From positions 1,798,001 to 1,862,000 of the forward strand of contig JBCAQO010000004.1 in NCBI GenBank assembly GCA_039111635.1: 64,000 bases of DNA, in the 5' to 3' direction. Source of the DNA: Heterobasidion occidentale. Lineage: Eukaryota > Basidiomycota > Agaricomycetes > Russulales > Bondarzewiaceae. The notes beneath the pieces were generated by a model, which had not been told where the DNA came from, did no database searches, and saw only the letters and a list, made by a program, of their open reading frames with translations. Each line of letters begins with the position of its first letter. The stretch's first letter is position 1. Shown here one piece after another: positions 1 through 12,300 of this stretch. The position numbers and the translations under genes were made by a program.

Positions 1-145
1 GCTCGGCCTTATATATACACAAAAGCGAATCAGCGCCATCGTTCTCCTTCTCTTGCTGGCCTTTCCTGTTGTAAAACCATCTGTACTCGCCGTACAAACC
101 GATATTCAGCGTCTCCTCAGACTCGCACTCGGCCTGCCGCTGAAG

Positions 146-3100
146 ATGCCGCCCGGCAAAGCCGATGACCCCGCACGACACCCCGCAATATTCAGCCTCC
201 GCGCCGCGTCCCTCGCCCGCGCGCACACCGTCCTCTCCCTCGCCGCCTTCGCTAGCGCCCTCGTCCTCGGCTGCACCCTCCACTTCCGCAAAATCGTCAA
301 GAATGGCGTTGCGGGCTGGCCCCAGGAATGGTTCCCCAGCGTGTCCGCGACGTGAGTGCCTCCTCCCGATCCACCCGTGAATGCCCGATCCGCAGAATTA
401 ACGTCGACGTCGCGACACGTGCTGCGCGTGCCCAACGCGGTGCGCAGATCGGGGACTGGTATCCCGAGCGCAACATCTTCCAATCCTCATCGCTCTCAAC
501 TCCGGTATGTCCCCGCTTCGTTTCCAAGCTACTCCATCACCCACACGTGACAAGGCCCGCGCTTCATCGTTCTCCTCCTCACCTACCTCCAAACTCACTC
601 CAAGTTCCCGTCCTCGTCCCTCCCGACTCTGCTCCTCGTAACCGGCGTTGTCCGCACCCTCAGCTGCGGCGGATGGGTCTACATCACGTCCAGCGATGAC
701 CACGACGCCCACGACGTCCTCATGATTCTCTATATCGTGTGTAATATCCCTGGATGTGGGCGAACGCAAGATTGGCCGCTGGAAGGGCGCGCAGACGCAG
801 GTAAGTACTCTCAACAAATGACGCGTCGTAGCTTTGTCGCGAGACTCAAGCACGCGTGTTTTTTTGTGTATTGTAGGATTTGGATCGCTTCATCGTGAGT
901 CGGACACGTCTATTTTTTGCCTCATCAATATCATACAGACTGACCGCTGTCCGCTCAGATTCTGGCTTTCCCTCATCCCCATGGTATATTTCTTCATCCA
1001 ACACAAGGTGCACCGCGTCCCCGGCGGTCAGTCTTCCCTTCGTCTCCTCATTTGTTATACTCACTTTCGCGTGCCCGCACTCGTGCACACACAGCATACA
1101 CGCGCTACAGTCTCTTCGAATGGTCGCTCATCCTTTTTGATGTGCTCTACGACGCCACTGCCGAGCTCGAGTTCCGGGACAGTGGCCTCCAGGTACGCCG
1201 AACCGTCCACCCACCACCCTTCCTTCGTTCTTCCGAGTGCGCAGCGTTCGCTAGCGTTCGATTGAGTTAAGCTATTAGGACTGATTGTATCCGCGCCGGT
1301 CAGATCTCTATCGGGGCGGCGCCTACTGACCTCACCGGAGATGGAGGGAGGTATGACGAAACGTACGCCCACGCCCACCGTCTCGCGTGATTGTTCTCAG
1401 GCGCAGTGCTCACGAGCACTTCTGTTTCTTTTGTCTGCCCCACCTATATCGTGTCGTGCGTGTATACCATACCACATATATATAGACATGCATCTGTATC
1501 CAAGAACACGCAAGACGGCACTGCTCCCTCTGTGCTGGTAAGCGAAAAGGTAAAGTCTGTCGGTGCGACAGTTCTAGAGGTGGCAGGCACACCAGACACA
1601 CCGCGCGCGCTCGGTGCTTTCCTTTCCGCCCAGCGCCCGGCCTTCAGCTTTCTAGCCGACGTCTATTTCTGTACGTCCCCCCCTCGCTCGAACTGCCGCA
1701 CACCGCACGCTCACGTCCCTCCGACCGAGTGTCGGAATGCTCTATTGAACACATAACCTAATCTGAACAATACTCGAATCCCACGAGCAGCCTACCAAAC
1801 CTGGACCGTCCTGACCGCGCTCCCAGTCACCCTCTTCTACTTCTCCGTTTGGAAGCTCGCGCTCGCCGGACCCGAGTTCTCCACGCTCGCGACGCTCGCC
1901 CCGGGCCTCCTCGCCTCGCCTCGCGTGCGCGAGGCCTGTCGCACGCGCTGGGGGCGCGCGGTGCTCGCTACTGTCGTGGCGGGCGCGGGGATCGGGAGCT
2001 GGGGTGCGGAGAGCGTGTGGGCGCGCCTTGGGGGCGTGGTGGTGGGCACTGCGGCGGGCGTTATCAGGTGGGCGGGGGAGTGGGAGGAGACGGCCGTTGA
2101 GGGCGGCGGACATCATGCAATCGGTGCGTTCCGGTTTCTTTCGCTAAGATTGGGACGTACTGAAAGTTTGGGATAGTATTTTTGTTGGGCCTGCTCGTCT
2201 CGGCGCTCTCGAAGCACTTGAATCACGGAAATAACCCAGGTTTGTGTCCGACGCGCCGTCTTTTTTCTTCGCAGCTCGGTTCACAGGTATTTGCACCGTG
2301 TCGTCGTGTGTAGGGTGGCCTATCGTCGACGAGAAGTCAGGCGGACACCACAAGTCCATTCTCGTTCTCAGCGCCCTCGCGCTCGCAGAATTCATCACCC
2401 GGCCCGCGTCGTCTCCGTACCCGCCTGCGCTCTCCCCTTCGTCCTCGCCTTCCTCAAAAAAACAGACACTGAGCAATAACACCGCGCGCCCAAACGCAAA
2501 CGCGCACGCAAACGCCAAAGCCGGACCTTGGCTCCCATCCGCCCTCGCCCTCGGCGCGCTCCTCTACGCGCTCCATGAGCGCCTCACCGACCCGAGCACG
2601 CTCGTCGCATGGTCCTGGACCGGATACCCGCTCACCGGGCCGCATCCGCACGCGCACGCGCCCCTCACGCTCGTCGCGCAGGCGCTCGGCGTCGCCCTCG
2701 CTCTCTCCGCGTCTTCGCCTCGTCCGGCTAGCCTCCTCGCGCACCCGACGTGGTGCCTGTTCGGCATGGCGAGTGCCTGCGTGCTCTACGCGCGCAAAGA
2801 CTGGGCGGGCTACCTCGGCGCGCTCGCGCACGCCGTCTTCCTCGTGTCCGTCGCGCCGCAGGTCCTGCGCGGCGCGGGTGCGGCTGCTCGGGGCGCAGGA
2901 GGAACCGGGAGGCGCACCGCGCGCGTGTTCGTGGCGGCGTGGGCGACGTGGGTCGTGCTCCTGTTCGCGGGGACGTTCACGGTCGCATACGCGTTTGTGC
3001 CGGGCGCGTGGTCGTTCAGGGAGCGCACAGACCTGTGAGTGCCGTGTCGTGTATAGTGCAAGTAGTCGCGCCTTCTGCTCGAATGGCTGATTCGGCTTTT

Positions 3101-4844
3101 TATTTTTATTTTCCTCGTTCGTGTAGCGTCCTCGCTTCGCAGCTGATCCTCCTGACACCGGCCTTCCACTGGCCATCCCTCTCCCGCCCGCTCACGTCCC
3201 CACTCTCCGTCCTCCAGCGCGTGACCTACGCGCACACCTACGCCCTCCTCGCACTCGTGACCCTCCTCGGTCTCCTCGCGCCCCTCACCGCCCATCCGCC
3301 CTCTCCCCTGCCCGCACCCGCACCTGCACATGCCCGCGCGCGGCTGCTCAACGCGGGGATCTGGACCGTGCACTTCGGGATCGACGACGCGGGGCGGGAC
3401 AGCCAGCGCCGCATGCGCGACCTCGTCCGCGACATGCAGCTCGACATCATTGGCCTGCTGGAGACCGATCTGCACGTGCGTACCACCCTGACCTCGCCGT
3501 GATTCCGTTGACTTATTGCTACACTCTCCTCCTCGTGCGCGTGCCGCGATTGAACGCACGCAGCGGCCTGTGTTTGGAAATAGGGATCTGTGCGTGCTTT
3601 GCTTTGATAGCATCTTTAGCTCGGATCTGAAGTTCGCGGGCGGTTATAGGTCACGCCTCATGTCCGAAGAGCTAGGATATGTCGGTATCCCTGCCTTTGT
3701 TCTGCGTGACGCCGCACTCATAAGTGACGAAAGCATGTAGACATCGGTCCGGGGCCGAATCAGCACACCTGGGGTGCCGTCCTGATGTCGAAGGTACGTT
3801 TGTTCTGCAATCAACACAAGGACATGGCCTGAACTCCGCGAGACAGTTCCCCATCTTGAAGTCCACGCACCACCTGCTGCCTTCCCCCGATGGCGAGCTG
3901 GCTCCCGCCATCGAAGCGATCCTGGACATATACGGAACGAACGTCACCGTCCTCGTAGCCCACAACGGCCAGGGTGAGTGCCTCTATGTTTTTTGGGTCG
4001 CCGTCGTGCACGAAAAACCTTTTATTTTGAGCCTCGAGCTGACGGTGTGCTTTTCAGAGGAGACGCCGCTGGACCGCGAGCTGCAAGCCACGGAGCTTGC
4101 GCGTATAATGGTTGCGTCGTATCCCGATCCTCTCATCTATCTCGGCTACGTCGTCACGAAGCCCAAGGCTCCACGCCGTGAGTAAAGCCATCTCCCCCTC
4201 TATATAAAACCACCGCCCTGATTGTTGTATGCGATATAGCGGCACCGTATGACATCATGGTCACCGACGGCAAAGTGCACGACATCGACCACGAAGACTG
4301 GGACCGCTGGTGAGCCCTCCGCCCTCTTCACCGGCGCTCAAGCCTCGGTAGCGGAGGTCGCATGGCACCCGACTCTCGGTAAATGCTTATCACTTTCGTG
4401 GGCACAGGTGCGAATACATTTTCTACCGCGGGTTGTACCGCACGGCCTATGCGCGCGTCTCGCGCAGCACGATCACGGACACCGAGCTCCAGATCGGACA
4501 GTTCGTCGTCCCACGATACGGCCACGCTGTCGTCAACGACACCGAGGAGGACAGATACCTGCGCGCTTGGAAGGAGCAGCTGCCGGAGGAACACGTACGT
4601 CGCGCCTGCCTCTCGCATCGCATCTCGCTCGCCGAGGCTTGAAAAGAGTTGCTGCTGACTGTATGCGCGCGCCTGCAGTGGTTCCCGATGGAGTACTACA
4701 GTCCTGGCCAGAGAGGGCATTTTTATCATGTCTTCAATACGGTGTGCCTTTCTCGCTTCCTGCCGCGTGCTCTCCGGCCTGCTGGTTCTGATTCTTGCTC
4801 AACAGCCTCTGTATTACGGATTCCCCGATAACACTGTATTATAG
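146..4844 (+). CDS. CWH43: Cwh43-like GPI-anchor remodelling membrane protein
   Basis: Cwh43 proteins act in the secretory pathway in placing ceramide on GPI anchors. The spliced reading starts MPPGKADDP and gives an N-terminal PGAP2/Frag1-like multi-span membrane part (about 146-3,300), with the family signature [17 protein letters not shown] near residue 60. A C-terminal endonuclease/phosphatase-like domain follows, with [43 protein letters not shown] and [10 protein letters not shown], ending YGFPDNTVL. About a dozen short introns interrupt it, for example 353-443 after WFPSVSAT. I chose the ATG at 146 because it opens the frame just before the hydrophobic region; an in-frame ATG at 53 is less likely. 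It converges on APL6 but is separated from it by a rearranged block that carries a fragment of this same gene (7,690-7,894). Exon borders are approximate. Confidence 0.88.
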
Positions 4845-4902
4845 AGGGTGCTGTTGTCTGTAACCGCACTGTGCTGTGTGTTTGTCTGTAATCCTGTAAT
4901 AA

Positions 4903-5190
4903 GATGGCAATCGAGCACAATTGGACATCACGAATATCGCCGTGGGTCGAGCAGCCGGCTCTCTTGGCCATCCTCCTCCTCCTGCTTGTCCTCTTCTCCT
5001 CAGTGTCCTCATCTTCTTCGCTTTCCTCGGGATGAGACCCACTGTGGCCCTCCTCGCCGTCCTCCTCCTCAGGTTCCTTGATTCTTCTTCCTCCTCTTCG
5101 CTCTCCGCTTCCTCCTCTGCATAAAACTGATCTAGATCCTGCTATGCTCCCTTCTTCGGCATACTCCCCACCGGTGATGGCGCTCCCGGA
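4903..5190 (-). pseudogene. Relic copy of the 3' end of the AP-3 beta gene
   Basis: This stretch matches about 9,297-9,615, the last coding part of APL6, in the same orientation. It keeps the stop-proximal sequence (LLDPRRY then TGA in the parent), the acidic HPEESEE stretch and the region around the [12 protein letters not shown] codons. It is broken: the acidic repeat is shortened and a frame change between the PEESEE part and the RLLDPRRY part makes the conserved tail unreadable in one frame. It lies only about 60 bp after the CWH43 stop and has no upstream AP-3 exons. It is a DNA fragment, not a gene. Confidence 0.85.
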
Positions 5191-5438
5191 TTGCAGTGGG
5201 TCTGGTTCATTCTAATCTCATTTGGTCCGTTGCTGATCACACTTATAGATCGATCCGAGCACGAACAAAGTCTGCTTCATCCCAAACGAGGCGCTAGGGG
5301 TGTATATGGTGAATCATCGAACACAGACCTAGACTTGAAGGTGCTAGGAACAAGCAGGGTGGTGAGAGAAGGGTGTATGATAATAGTAAGAACGTTGCGA
5401 TGCAAACAACAAAGATTCGGGTACGGATGAAACAGATA

Positions 5439-7552
5439 TCAATCATAAGGGAGAGCAGCCGAGTGTATGTGGAGGCTCCTTGCATATGTGTTCACAGGGG
5501 ACGGCACGCGCTGTCTCTTCCGAGAAGCATCCATCGTCTGAATCTTCCGCTTGCGTCCAGCAAAGAAATGCGAATTGGGTAGGCGAGAGGCCTGGGCATT
5601 AGAGGGTTGCTGTATGGGATTTGGCCTATTGAACAACCAAACCTCAATGCTGGCATCACCTTGCTTTAAGTCGTCTTCCTTTGGATACATGCCGCGGGGG
5701 ATCTGCGGGCCATTCTCGACGAGGTATTTCCTGATGTTAAGGCCCGCGGCTCCTCGAGGAGTCCTGTTGAAGCGCATCAATGCCTCCACGTTATGAGGAT
5801 CCTTCGGCCAAGAGGAAAATAATTGTGTGTGGAGGTAGAGTTCAGGGTCTTCGGGGGGTGGATAGTCGTGCCAAAAGACATATGATCTGTGTGTATGGTA
5901 AACCCTTGGAGGGGGCGAAAAATAGAGGGTGGGCATGTGCCAGAGGCATCGTTTGCATGTGAAATGAATACGTTCATGGTCGCCTTGGTAGAGACGGTGG
6001 GACCGCATATCAAGATCCGGGGACCGGGCAGCGCACAACGGGCATTGAAGCATCATTCCCCAGCACCGATCGAAGCTAGTAGAGTAGGCGATTTGGCGGC
6101 AATGGATGATGTCACGAGTTTGTTCATGATCCTGGCGAGGCCCCTTGACTGGAGCACGATTGATAACAATGACAGGGTAAAGCGAGATGACATCGCGTTC
6201 CCCAAAGCAATCAACAGTGAGATCAAAGATGCCAGGCGTTGTATCATCCGAAACGAGGGAGATGAACTGCAAGATGGACGGGCATGAGACATGAGCGAGT
6301 ACTCCATCTCCACCAAAGCCAATGACAAAGTCAAAGTGACGACTGAACGTCATCAGTAAAAATGTCGATGTTTGTGAAAAAAGACGCACGCACTGCTCAA
6401 CGAGGGAGATTATGCGCTTGAGGTTCTCATTGCGCATGGCCGGGCCGCATGCCCATAGTATCAGACCACGACGGCCAACATGGGCAGCATTGTATACGTC
6501 TGTGAGCGCAGGACCAAGATAGAGCCTTAATACCTGTAGGGAAGAGGTGGGTCGGTGACGAACATAGCAAATCAGAGCAGCGTGCATCGTCTACCGGGGA
6601 GGAGTGATTTTGGCCTTCGATCTCCTCGTAGATGATACCCGCGCCTAGACTGTCCGCGTGCGAATTGATAACGACAAGCAGGGTTGTCGCACACTTTCGC
6701 TGGCGAGTCCATTCAATAAGGGCCAAGGTGTCTGCACGCGTCTTCTAGATCGTGGCGTTTTGAGGCTCCATAACGATGTCGCGGTAATGAAGCTTATAAC
6801 ACATATAGTAGAGTGATCGGAAATGCATCATGAAGGGTGCCTCGTACGTGGGCAGACGAGACGCACTTGTACGCCATCTGTGTACCAAGCATGCTTGACC
6901 CGTAGACCAATGAGGGCGGATGCAAAGAGAAAATTGAAACATGCGGACTCTCAGGGTATTGTTGCCATTTCGTGACCTGTCTCATCACGGTGTACTGGCA
7001 TTAACAACGAGTCAGAATAACAGATACAATCAGGATCGTGAGATACATACGGGAAAGGGACGAATGTGCTTTAAGCAGAGAGGACACCTGAACTTCTCGA
7101 CGCGCGACCCGTTCAGCCTTACGCAGCCATAATCGATGGTGGGGTCGTACAAGCACACGCGATGAGGGCAGCCGGGAGAAGTGCATGGTATGATCGTTCC
7201 ATGGTCCCCACATATGGTGCACCTCTGAGGAAATAAGCTTGAGATGGCTTATGTCAAGGTAGGCGCTGGACACTTACGGGGAGATCAGTTTCGCTGTGGT
7301 CAAATTCGATTGACGGTGGAGACTGGAATGGACCCCCGTCGTCCTCGTCACCCTCATCTGAGAACTTAAACGTTAGACATGGCATGACGGTAGCAAAAAC
7401 AAGCAAGGATACACGCCTGCTGCCGGAATATCAATCTTGGTGCTGGTGGACGCGGTAGGCTGCTTTGGGTTGCGACGCTTTGTCTGTTTGCCGCCTGCAG
7501 CAGTACTCTTAATTGCGGCCGGTTTTCTGCGCTTCGGTCGACGTGTGGACAT
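5439..7552 (-). CDS. Zinc-finger protein of an uncharacterised Agaricomycete family with a possible His-Cys dyad
   Basis: Function unknown. Exon 1 (7,552-7,415) starts MSTRRPKRRKP, a basic, nuclear-signal-like N-terminus. Later exons give an acidic linker, then a Cys-rich PHD/RING-like finger (CTICGDHGTIIPC, CTSPGC, CPLC; about 7,060-7,225), then MRQVTKWQQYP. A central domain contains LLVVINSHADSLGAG (His) and, after a gap, GLILWACGPAM (Cys) followed by FDFVIGFGGDGVL. The C-terminal part has CRQIAYSTSF, a second metal-type cluster (CPLC...CKRC) and a basic tail RKRKIQTMDASRKRQR. The order matches a large multi-copy family I know from mushroom genomes. The His and Cys sit after hydrophobic strands as in clan CD (caspase/CHAT-like) peptidases; that link is inference. 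At least seven introns are needed. The gene fills the gap between two duplicated gene fragments. Confidence 0.65.
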
Positions 7553-7689
7553 GGTGGTCGCTGTGGAGAAGGCCGCGACGGTCACGAGGAGTTCACGACA
7601 TGACAAATAATCGTGCTCCTGTTCTCGGACGAGTCTGGGAAGTGTCTGGGAAGTGTCGGGAAGTTTTCTTACGGCCGCGGCTCGCGTAG

Positions 7690-7894
7690 GCTACGCGTTC
7701 GTGCCGTGTCGCGCGTGGTCATTCAGGGAACGCACAGACCTGTGAGTGCCGTGTCGCGTATATATGGCCGCGCAAGTTGTCGCATCTTCTGATTGAATGA
7801 CTGATTTGGATTTCTATCTTCTCATTGCTCGTTCGTGTAGCGTCCTCGCATCGCAACTGATCCTCCTGACACCGGCCTTCCACTGGCCAGCGCT
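7690..7894 (+). pseudogene. Relic copy of an internal CWH43 segment, intron included
   Basis: This stretch matches CWH43 at about 2,987-3,174 in the same orientation. It includes the end of one exon (frame FRERTDL), the complete intron with its GTGAGTGCC donor and TTCGTGTAG acceptor, and the start of the next exon (frame [16 protein letters not shown]). Exon parts are nearly identical while the intron has diverged more. Because the intron is kept, it arose by DNA duplication rather than reverse transcription. Nothing homologous continues on either side, so it cannot code for a Cwh43 protein. Confidence 0.88.
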
Positions 7895-8163
7895 TAACGC
7901 TTGACCTTACCTCTTGTTACCATCAATATGTCGACTCAATCTAATCCTAGCATCGTCACCCGACCATTTGCCACGTACCGCAAGAGCCTTCAGAAGCTTC
8001 TGCATCCCTTTCTGCGTCGGAGAGGGTGCTGAGGGCTTTCAAAGGGGTACCGCAACAGCTCCACCCTCGGTGGAACCTCTCGGCCCCCGTATATGTCAGT
8101 TACTCTCATCGCAGCGCGTACTCTGTCTTACCGTTGTTATTACAGTCGAGGGATGAAGTGGCG

Positions 8164-8642
8164 ATGGCTCCACCCATGCGTCATCTTCCTCAGGTTCTTC
8201 TACCCAAACCCGGTAGAACTCCTCCAAACCTCTTCTATGGCCTTCCTCTATCTCTGGAGAAGATGATTACATTGGCCAGGTCATGCGAACCAGACATCCA
8301 AGTTATCACTCAACTTGGAGTCGTCAGCCACAAGGTCAAGAATTTGGCTGCGAAGTGTCTAACTGAGACAATCGGCTGGCCAGTGTATGTGGAGAGTGCG
8401 CTGAACGCACCTGGAACACCTTTTCTTCTGTGTATGCTCGACAATCTTTCCATCGAGGGTTGCAAGGAGTTGCCCACAGATGACCACATTCGTTCGTTAT
8501 ATCTTTGATTTCGCGCCATTAGGAGCCGAGCTAACAATGTCTAACATTATTAGGTCGAATGAAAAAAGGTGTCGGGGTTGACCCGGAGATTATGCCACTG
8601 TGGTACATTTCCGCTGCGTACTTTCAATGGGAGTTCGATTGA
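8164..8642 (+). CDS. Hypothetical small protein (two exons)
   Basis: I do not recognise this protein. An open frame from ATG 8,164 (MAPPMRHLPQVLLPKPG) runs through FYGLPLSLEKMITLARSC, a hydrophilic stretch with SHKVKNLAAKCLTE, and KELPTDDHIR. A 60-65-nt intron with donor GTTCGT near 8,490 and acceptor TTATTAG near 8,553 joins it to RMKKGVGVDPEIMPLWYI and the stop. The model gives about 138 residues with no signal peptide or membrane segment. A further 5' exon is possible, since the frame is open upstream to about 8,026. It lies in the block where the rest of the CWH43 copy should have been. Confidence 0.45.
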
Positions 8643-9322
8643 CTGGCCTCTATATGATTGTCCCGTTCTTTCATTGTGTACATTCATCCTTGCGGACTTG
8701 ACCTTCCTCCTATATTTCAGAGCCTACATTTTACTATGAACGACACTTATTCCTAAATCATCGCAATAGCCATAGCGTATGTAGCATAGCATAGCATGCG
8801 GCTTCCCGCGACAGGGGCGAGGTGGAACGAGTTTGAACTTCGAACACAGCCGAATACATTGTCCTGCTACTACATACAGGTTTACAATTTGACAATGTAA
8901 GTTCCCAACCAGTACTCGTGTTCACGATGCCCAAGGTCATCATCAGCCCCCACGGGTTTGACATGAGCAGGAAGCGGAAAGCGTCTGGTGCATTTAAGTC
9001 TGTCCTGCCTCGTTCCTTCACCTTGCCTGTTCTTGTGGTACCGATCTTGTGCTAACTTGCCCTTTCCAGACCGGTCTCCCTCGGTGTACAAGCCCTCTCG
9101 CTTGCCAGCGACCGACCCTCAATCCATGCCTCCACCATGCAATGCAGATTGTGTCAGTCCTGGCATCGCCTCTACCGCTATTGTATACACTCACGACCGA
9201 CACCTCGTCACTGCGAATAAATCTTCAGGCGGCACATCACGAAATAGCTGGAATGAAACAGGATGAGACCCGCTCCCTACGGAACCAGGAATAGAGTAAT
9301 GGCAATTGAACACATTTGGATA
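8643..9322. other. Intergenic, no convincing gene
   Basis: Mostly AT-rich spacer. A short ATG frame at 8,929 (MPKVIISPHGFDMSRKRK) has no support beyond being open. A small GCATA-type direct repeat (TAGCATAGCATAGCAT) lies near 8,780-8,800. The last part is the 3' flank of APL6, and from about 9,297 it is duplicated at 4,903. Confidence 0.5.
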
Positions 9323-12300
9323 TCACAAATATCGCCGTGGGTCGAGCAGCCGGCTCTCCTGACCTTCCTCCTCCTGCTCCTCTTCTTCTCCCTCGGTATC
9401 GTCCTCTTCTTCGCTTTCCTCGGGACGAGACCCACTGTAGCCCTCTTCATCCTCTTCGCCCTCTTCGCCCTCTTCGTCCTCTTCGTCCTCTTCGCCCTCC
9501 TCCTCTGAGTCTTCTTCCTCCTCTTCGCTCTCCGCTTCCTCCTCCGCATAGAACTGATCTAGATCCTGCCACGCTCCCTTCTTCGGCACGCTCCCCACCG
9601 GCGACGGCCCTCCCGACGTCACAGGCGTCAACACCACCGGCCCACTGGCAGCAGCAGCCGCCATCGCCCGGGGCGTCGCGTAGTTGCCCAACGCCGTCGG
9701 CGCCGGCGCGGACGCGGGCACGTCGTCCTCGGCATCGCGCAGGGACGGCTCGGCGCCCTGCTCGAGCCAGTCGGGGAGCAAGCGGTCGCCGCGCATGTCG
9801 CGGCCCGTGATGAGCGTGAGCGTGCCCAGCATCGCGCGCTCGTCATCTACACAACCACTAGGATCAGCATCGTGTCCCAAAGCAACGATACATTCTCCAT
9901 CGAATGAAAACAAGGCGGGCATCCGGCTTACCTGGACCCCCGTCGCTCTCGACGACGCCTGCCTTGCCCTCGAAGAGTACGACGCGTATCTGCTCGCGCC
10001 GGAGCACGACACCGCCCCGTGCACCGTGCGCGTCCTTTTGGTCCTCGTCTGCGCCATCCTCGCCGCCGTTGGTGCCCTCGAGGCGCAGGCTCGGTACGAT
10101 GCCCGCGAGGAGGGCGTGGAGCATGCGCGCACGGTCGCGCACGTCGTAGTTGAGGTCGTACCGGGCGAGGCTGAAGGCATAGCGCGCGAGGAGGCCGAGC
10201 GTGCGGTCTGTTGGTGCGAGGACGAGGAGCTTTGCGGCGAGTGTTATGACTTGCAGTTTTACCAATGGGGTCTAGAGAAGGGTGAGCGGCGCGGGCCATG
10301 ATAGCGTGAGTGCTGGACCAAGGAAAAGCATGCAAGAAATATACAGTGGAGCCCGCACTAATTGCAAAACAAAAACAGAGTCGTGGCACGACAAATAAGG
10401 ATGAGACGCACCTCTTCGCAGAACGACTTTGTTGTTCGCCGCAACACATCCGGCGCCCACAATGCGACGCCTTCGACGCCTCCCGTCCCCCTGCCCAGCA
10501 ATGAATCCGACCCCTTTTGGGTCTCGTCCGCCGCATACTGCCCCACGAGCCACAACACGCACGCGCGCGCCTGAGGGTGACGGATCTCGTCGATCCTATA
10601 TGCGAGGCGCTCAACGATCGTGAGCGGCGATGCCGACGCCGACGCCGCGTTGTAAGTCGATTGCTGGGAGGAGGGGTGCAGTTGAGCTTGGACAAGGGAC
10701 TTGAGGACAAGCACAGCGTTGGTCACGACGACGTCTGTTTGCCGTGATGCGAGAGGGGTGAGAGATGATATATTGAAAATGAACGCCGCATGGGTAAAAG
10801 GTCAGGACTTACCGTGTCTGCTCTTAATAAATGTCAAGAGCGCGTTGAGGCATTGCTGCGTCGACCCCGGCACTACGCGCGCTGTATGCCCTATCGCACG
10901 TATCGCACCCGCGACGAGCGCGTCGTCCACGTCTTCAGCGTAGTCCTACGTGCCAACCAAGGTCAATGACGCGATTTCGAGGAATGCGACGGATGGGTGA
11001 GAGCATACTCACGATAAACTCGCGCAACAGCGCCTGGTGGTTCTCCGCGTTGACGAACAGCTCCAGGAGGCGTACCTTGTCAGCCTTGACGTGTACGCTG
11101 TCGTCCGCGCGCACGACGAAATAGGCGTAACAAGGCGCAAAGAGGTGCTGTTGAATTTGACATGTGGATGAGAGACTTGTTGCACGAGGTGGTGTTCATG
11201 GGGAGCAAGCAGAGGATCGACGCACCGGCGATGTCCGCGCGATGGAGAGAATGTACGCCAGCACGACACGCTCGACTTGAGGCGATGAGCCGAGGAGCCG
11301 GAGGAGAGGACGCACTAGCTTGGGATGGTGCGGTGGCAGGGCGAGGTAGTAGAACGCGCGAGATACAGACAGAACAACCTATAAGTCAGGATTATGGTCA
11401 AGGTCAGCACTAAGCCCTTCTACAACTTGAGTCGTGAACTCGGAGGCAGTCTCACCGCAGGATTCCTCGACTGGAAAAGCGGCTCCGCCGACTTCAACAG
11501 CAGCACCAGATCCGGATCAACTTCCTCCTCCTGGCCGTTTTCCTCGCCCATATTCTTATTATCGCTCAGCAGCGATGGGCGCGGGAGCATCGTGCGAGCG
11601 TAGCGCACGAGGAGATCCAGTAGGTCAATCTGACCCCATTCATCGACATCGACAAGGAGACGACAGAGACGGCGGAAGTGCGGATGAATAAGGTCGAGGC
11701 GAGTTGGGCAGACAGAATCAAAGGCGACGGCGGTGCAGCCGGTAGAGAGGGGGGAGCGGTCTCGGAGGAGGGTGGAGAGGACCTGGATGAGGGAGGGGAG
11801 GTGGGAGCTATCAAGGCTGGGAGGTGTATAGTCAGTGCTGTTGTATACTTCTTCGTGTAGGCGACAAGGTATGAGACCAAGCGAACCCTTTATGGGAGTG
11901 CGCACCTGTAGCATTTGGGGATGGCGAGCGCCGCGGCCTTGCGAACGTACGGGCTGGGATCAGCAGCGCACTTCTTGATGGCGAGGACGACGATAGCGCC
12001 GATGCTAGGTACGCGTATGCCGGAGAGGACGCGGAGGGCCATAGCACGGATGAGGGGAGAGCTGTCCGCGAGGTCACGCTGAAAGGTGTTGATGGAGAGG
12101 AGGGCAAGGTCGGGCTCTGCTTCGGCATAGCGAAGGAGGTAGATGTAGACGAGCTTTCGAACTTCGATGTTCGGAACAGCAACGTTCTTGACGACCTGGG
12201 CGAAAAACTCGGAGACATTGCGACCCTTCGAGATCATCTGGGACAGAGAGGTCAGGCATAGTGCAAGTTAAGATCGGGGTAGGAGAGCTGCTCACTGCAA

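Noticed and set aside
53..145. Upstream in-frame ATG for CWH43 at 53
   Set aside because: The extra residues have no family support; the ATG at 146 gives the usual short N-terminus before the first hydrophobic region.
4903..5190. Independent small acidic-protein gene after CWH43
   Set aside because: The sequence is a shortened, frame-broken copy of the APL6 3' end.
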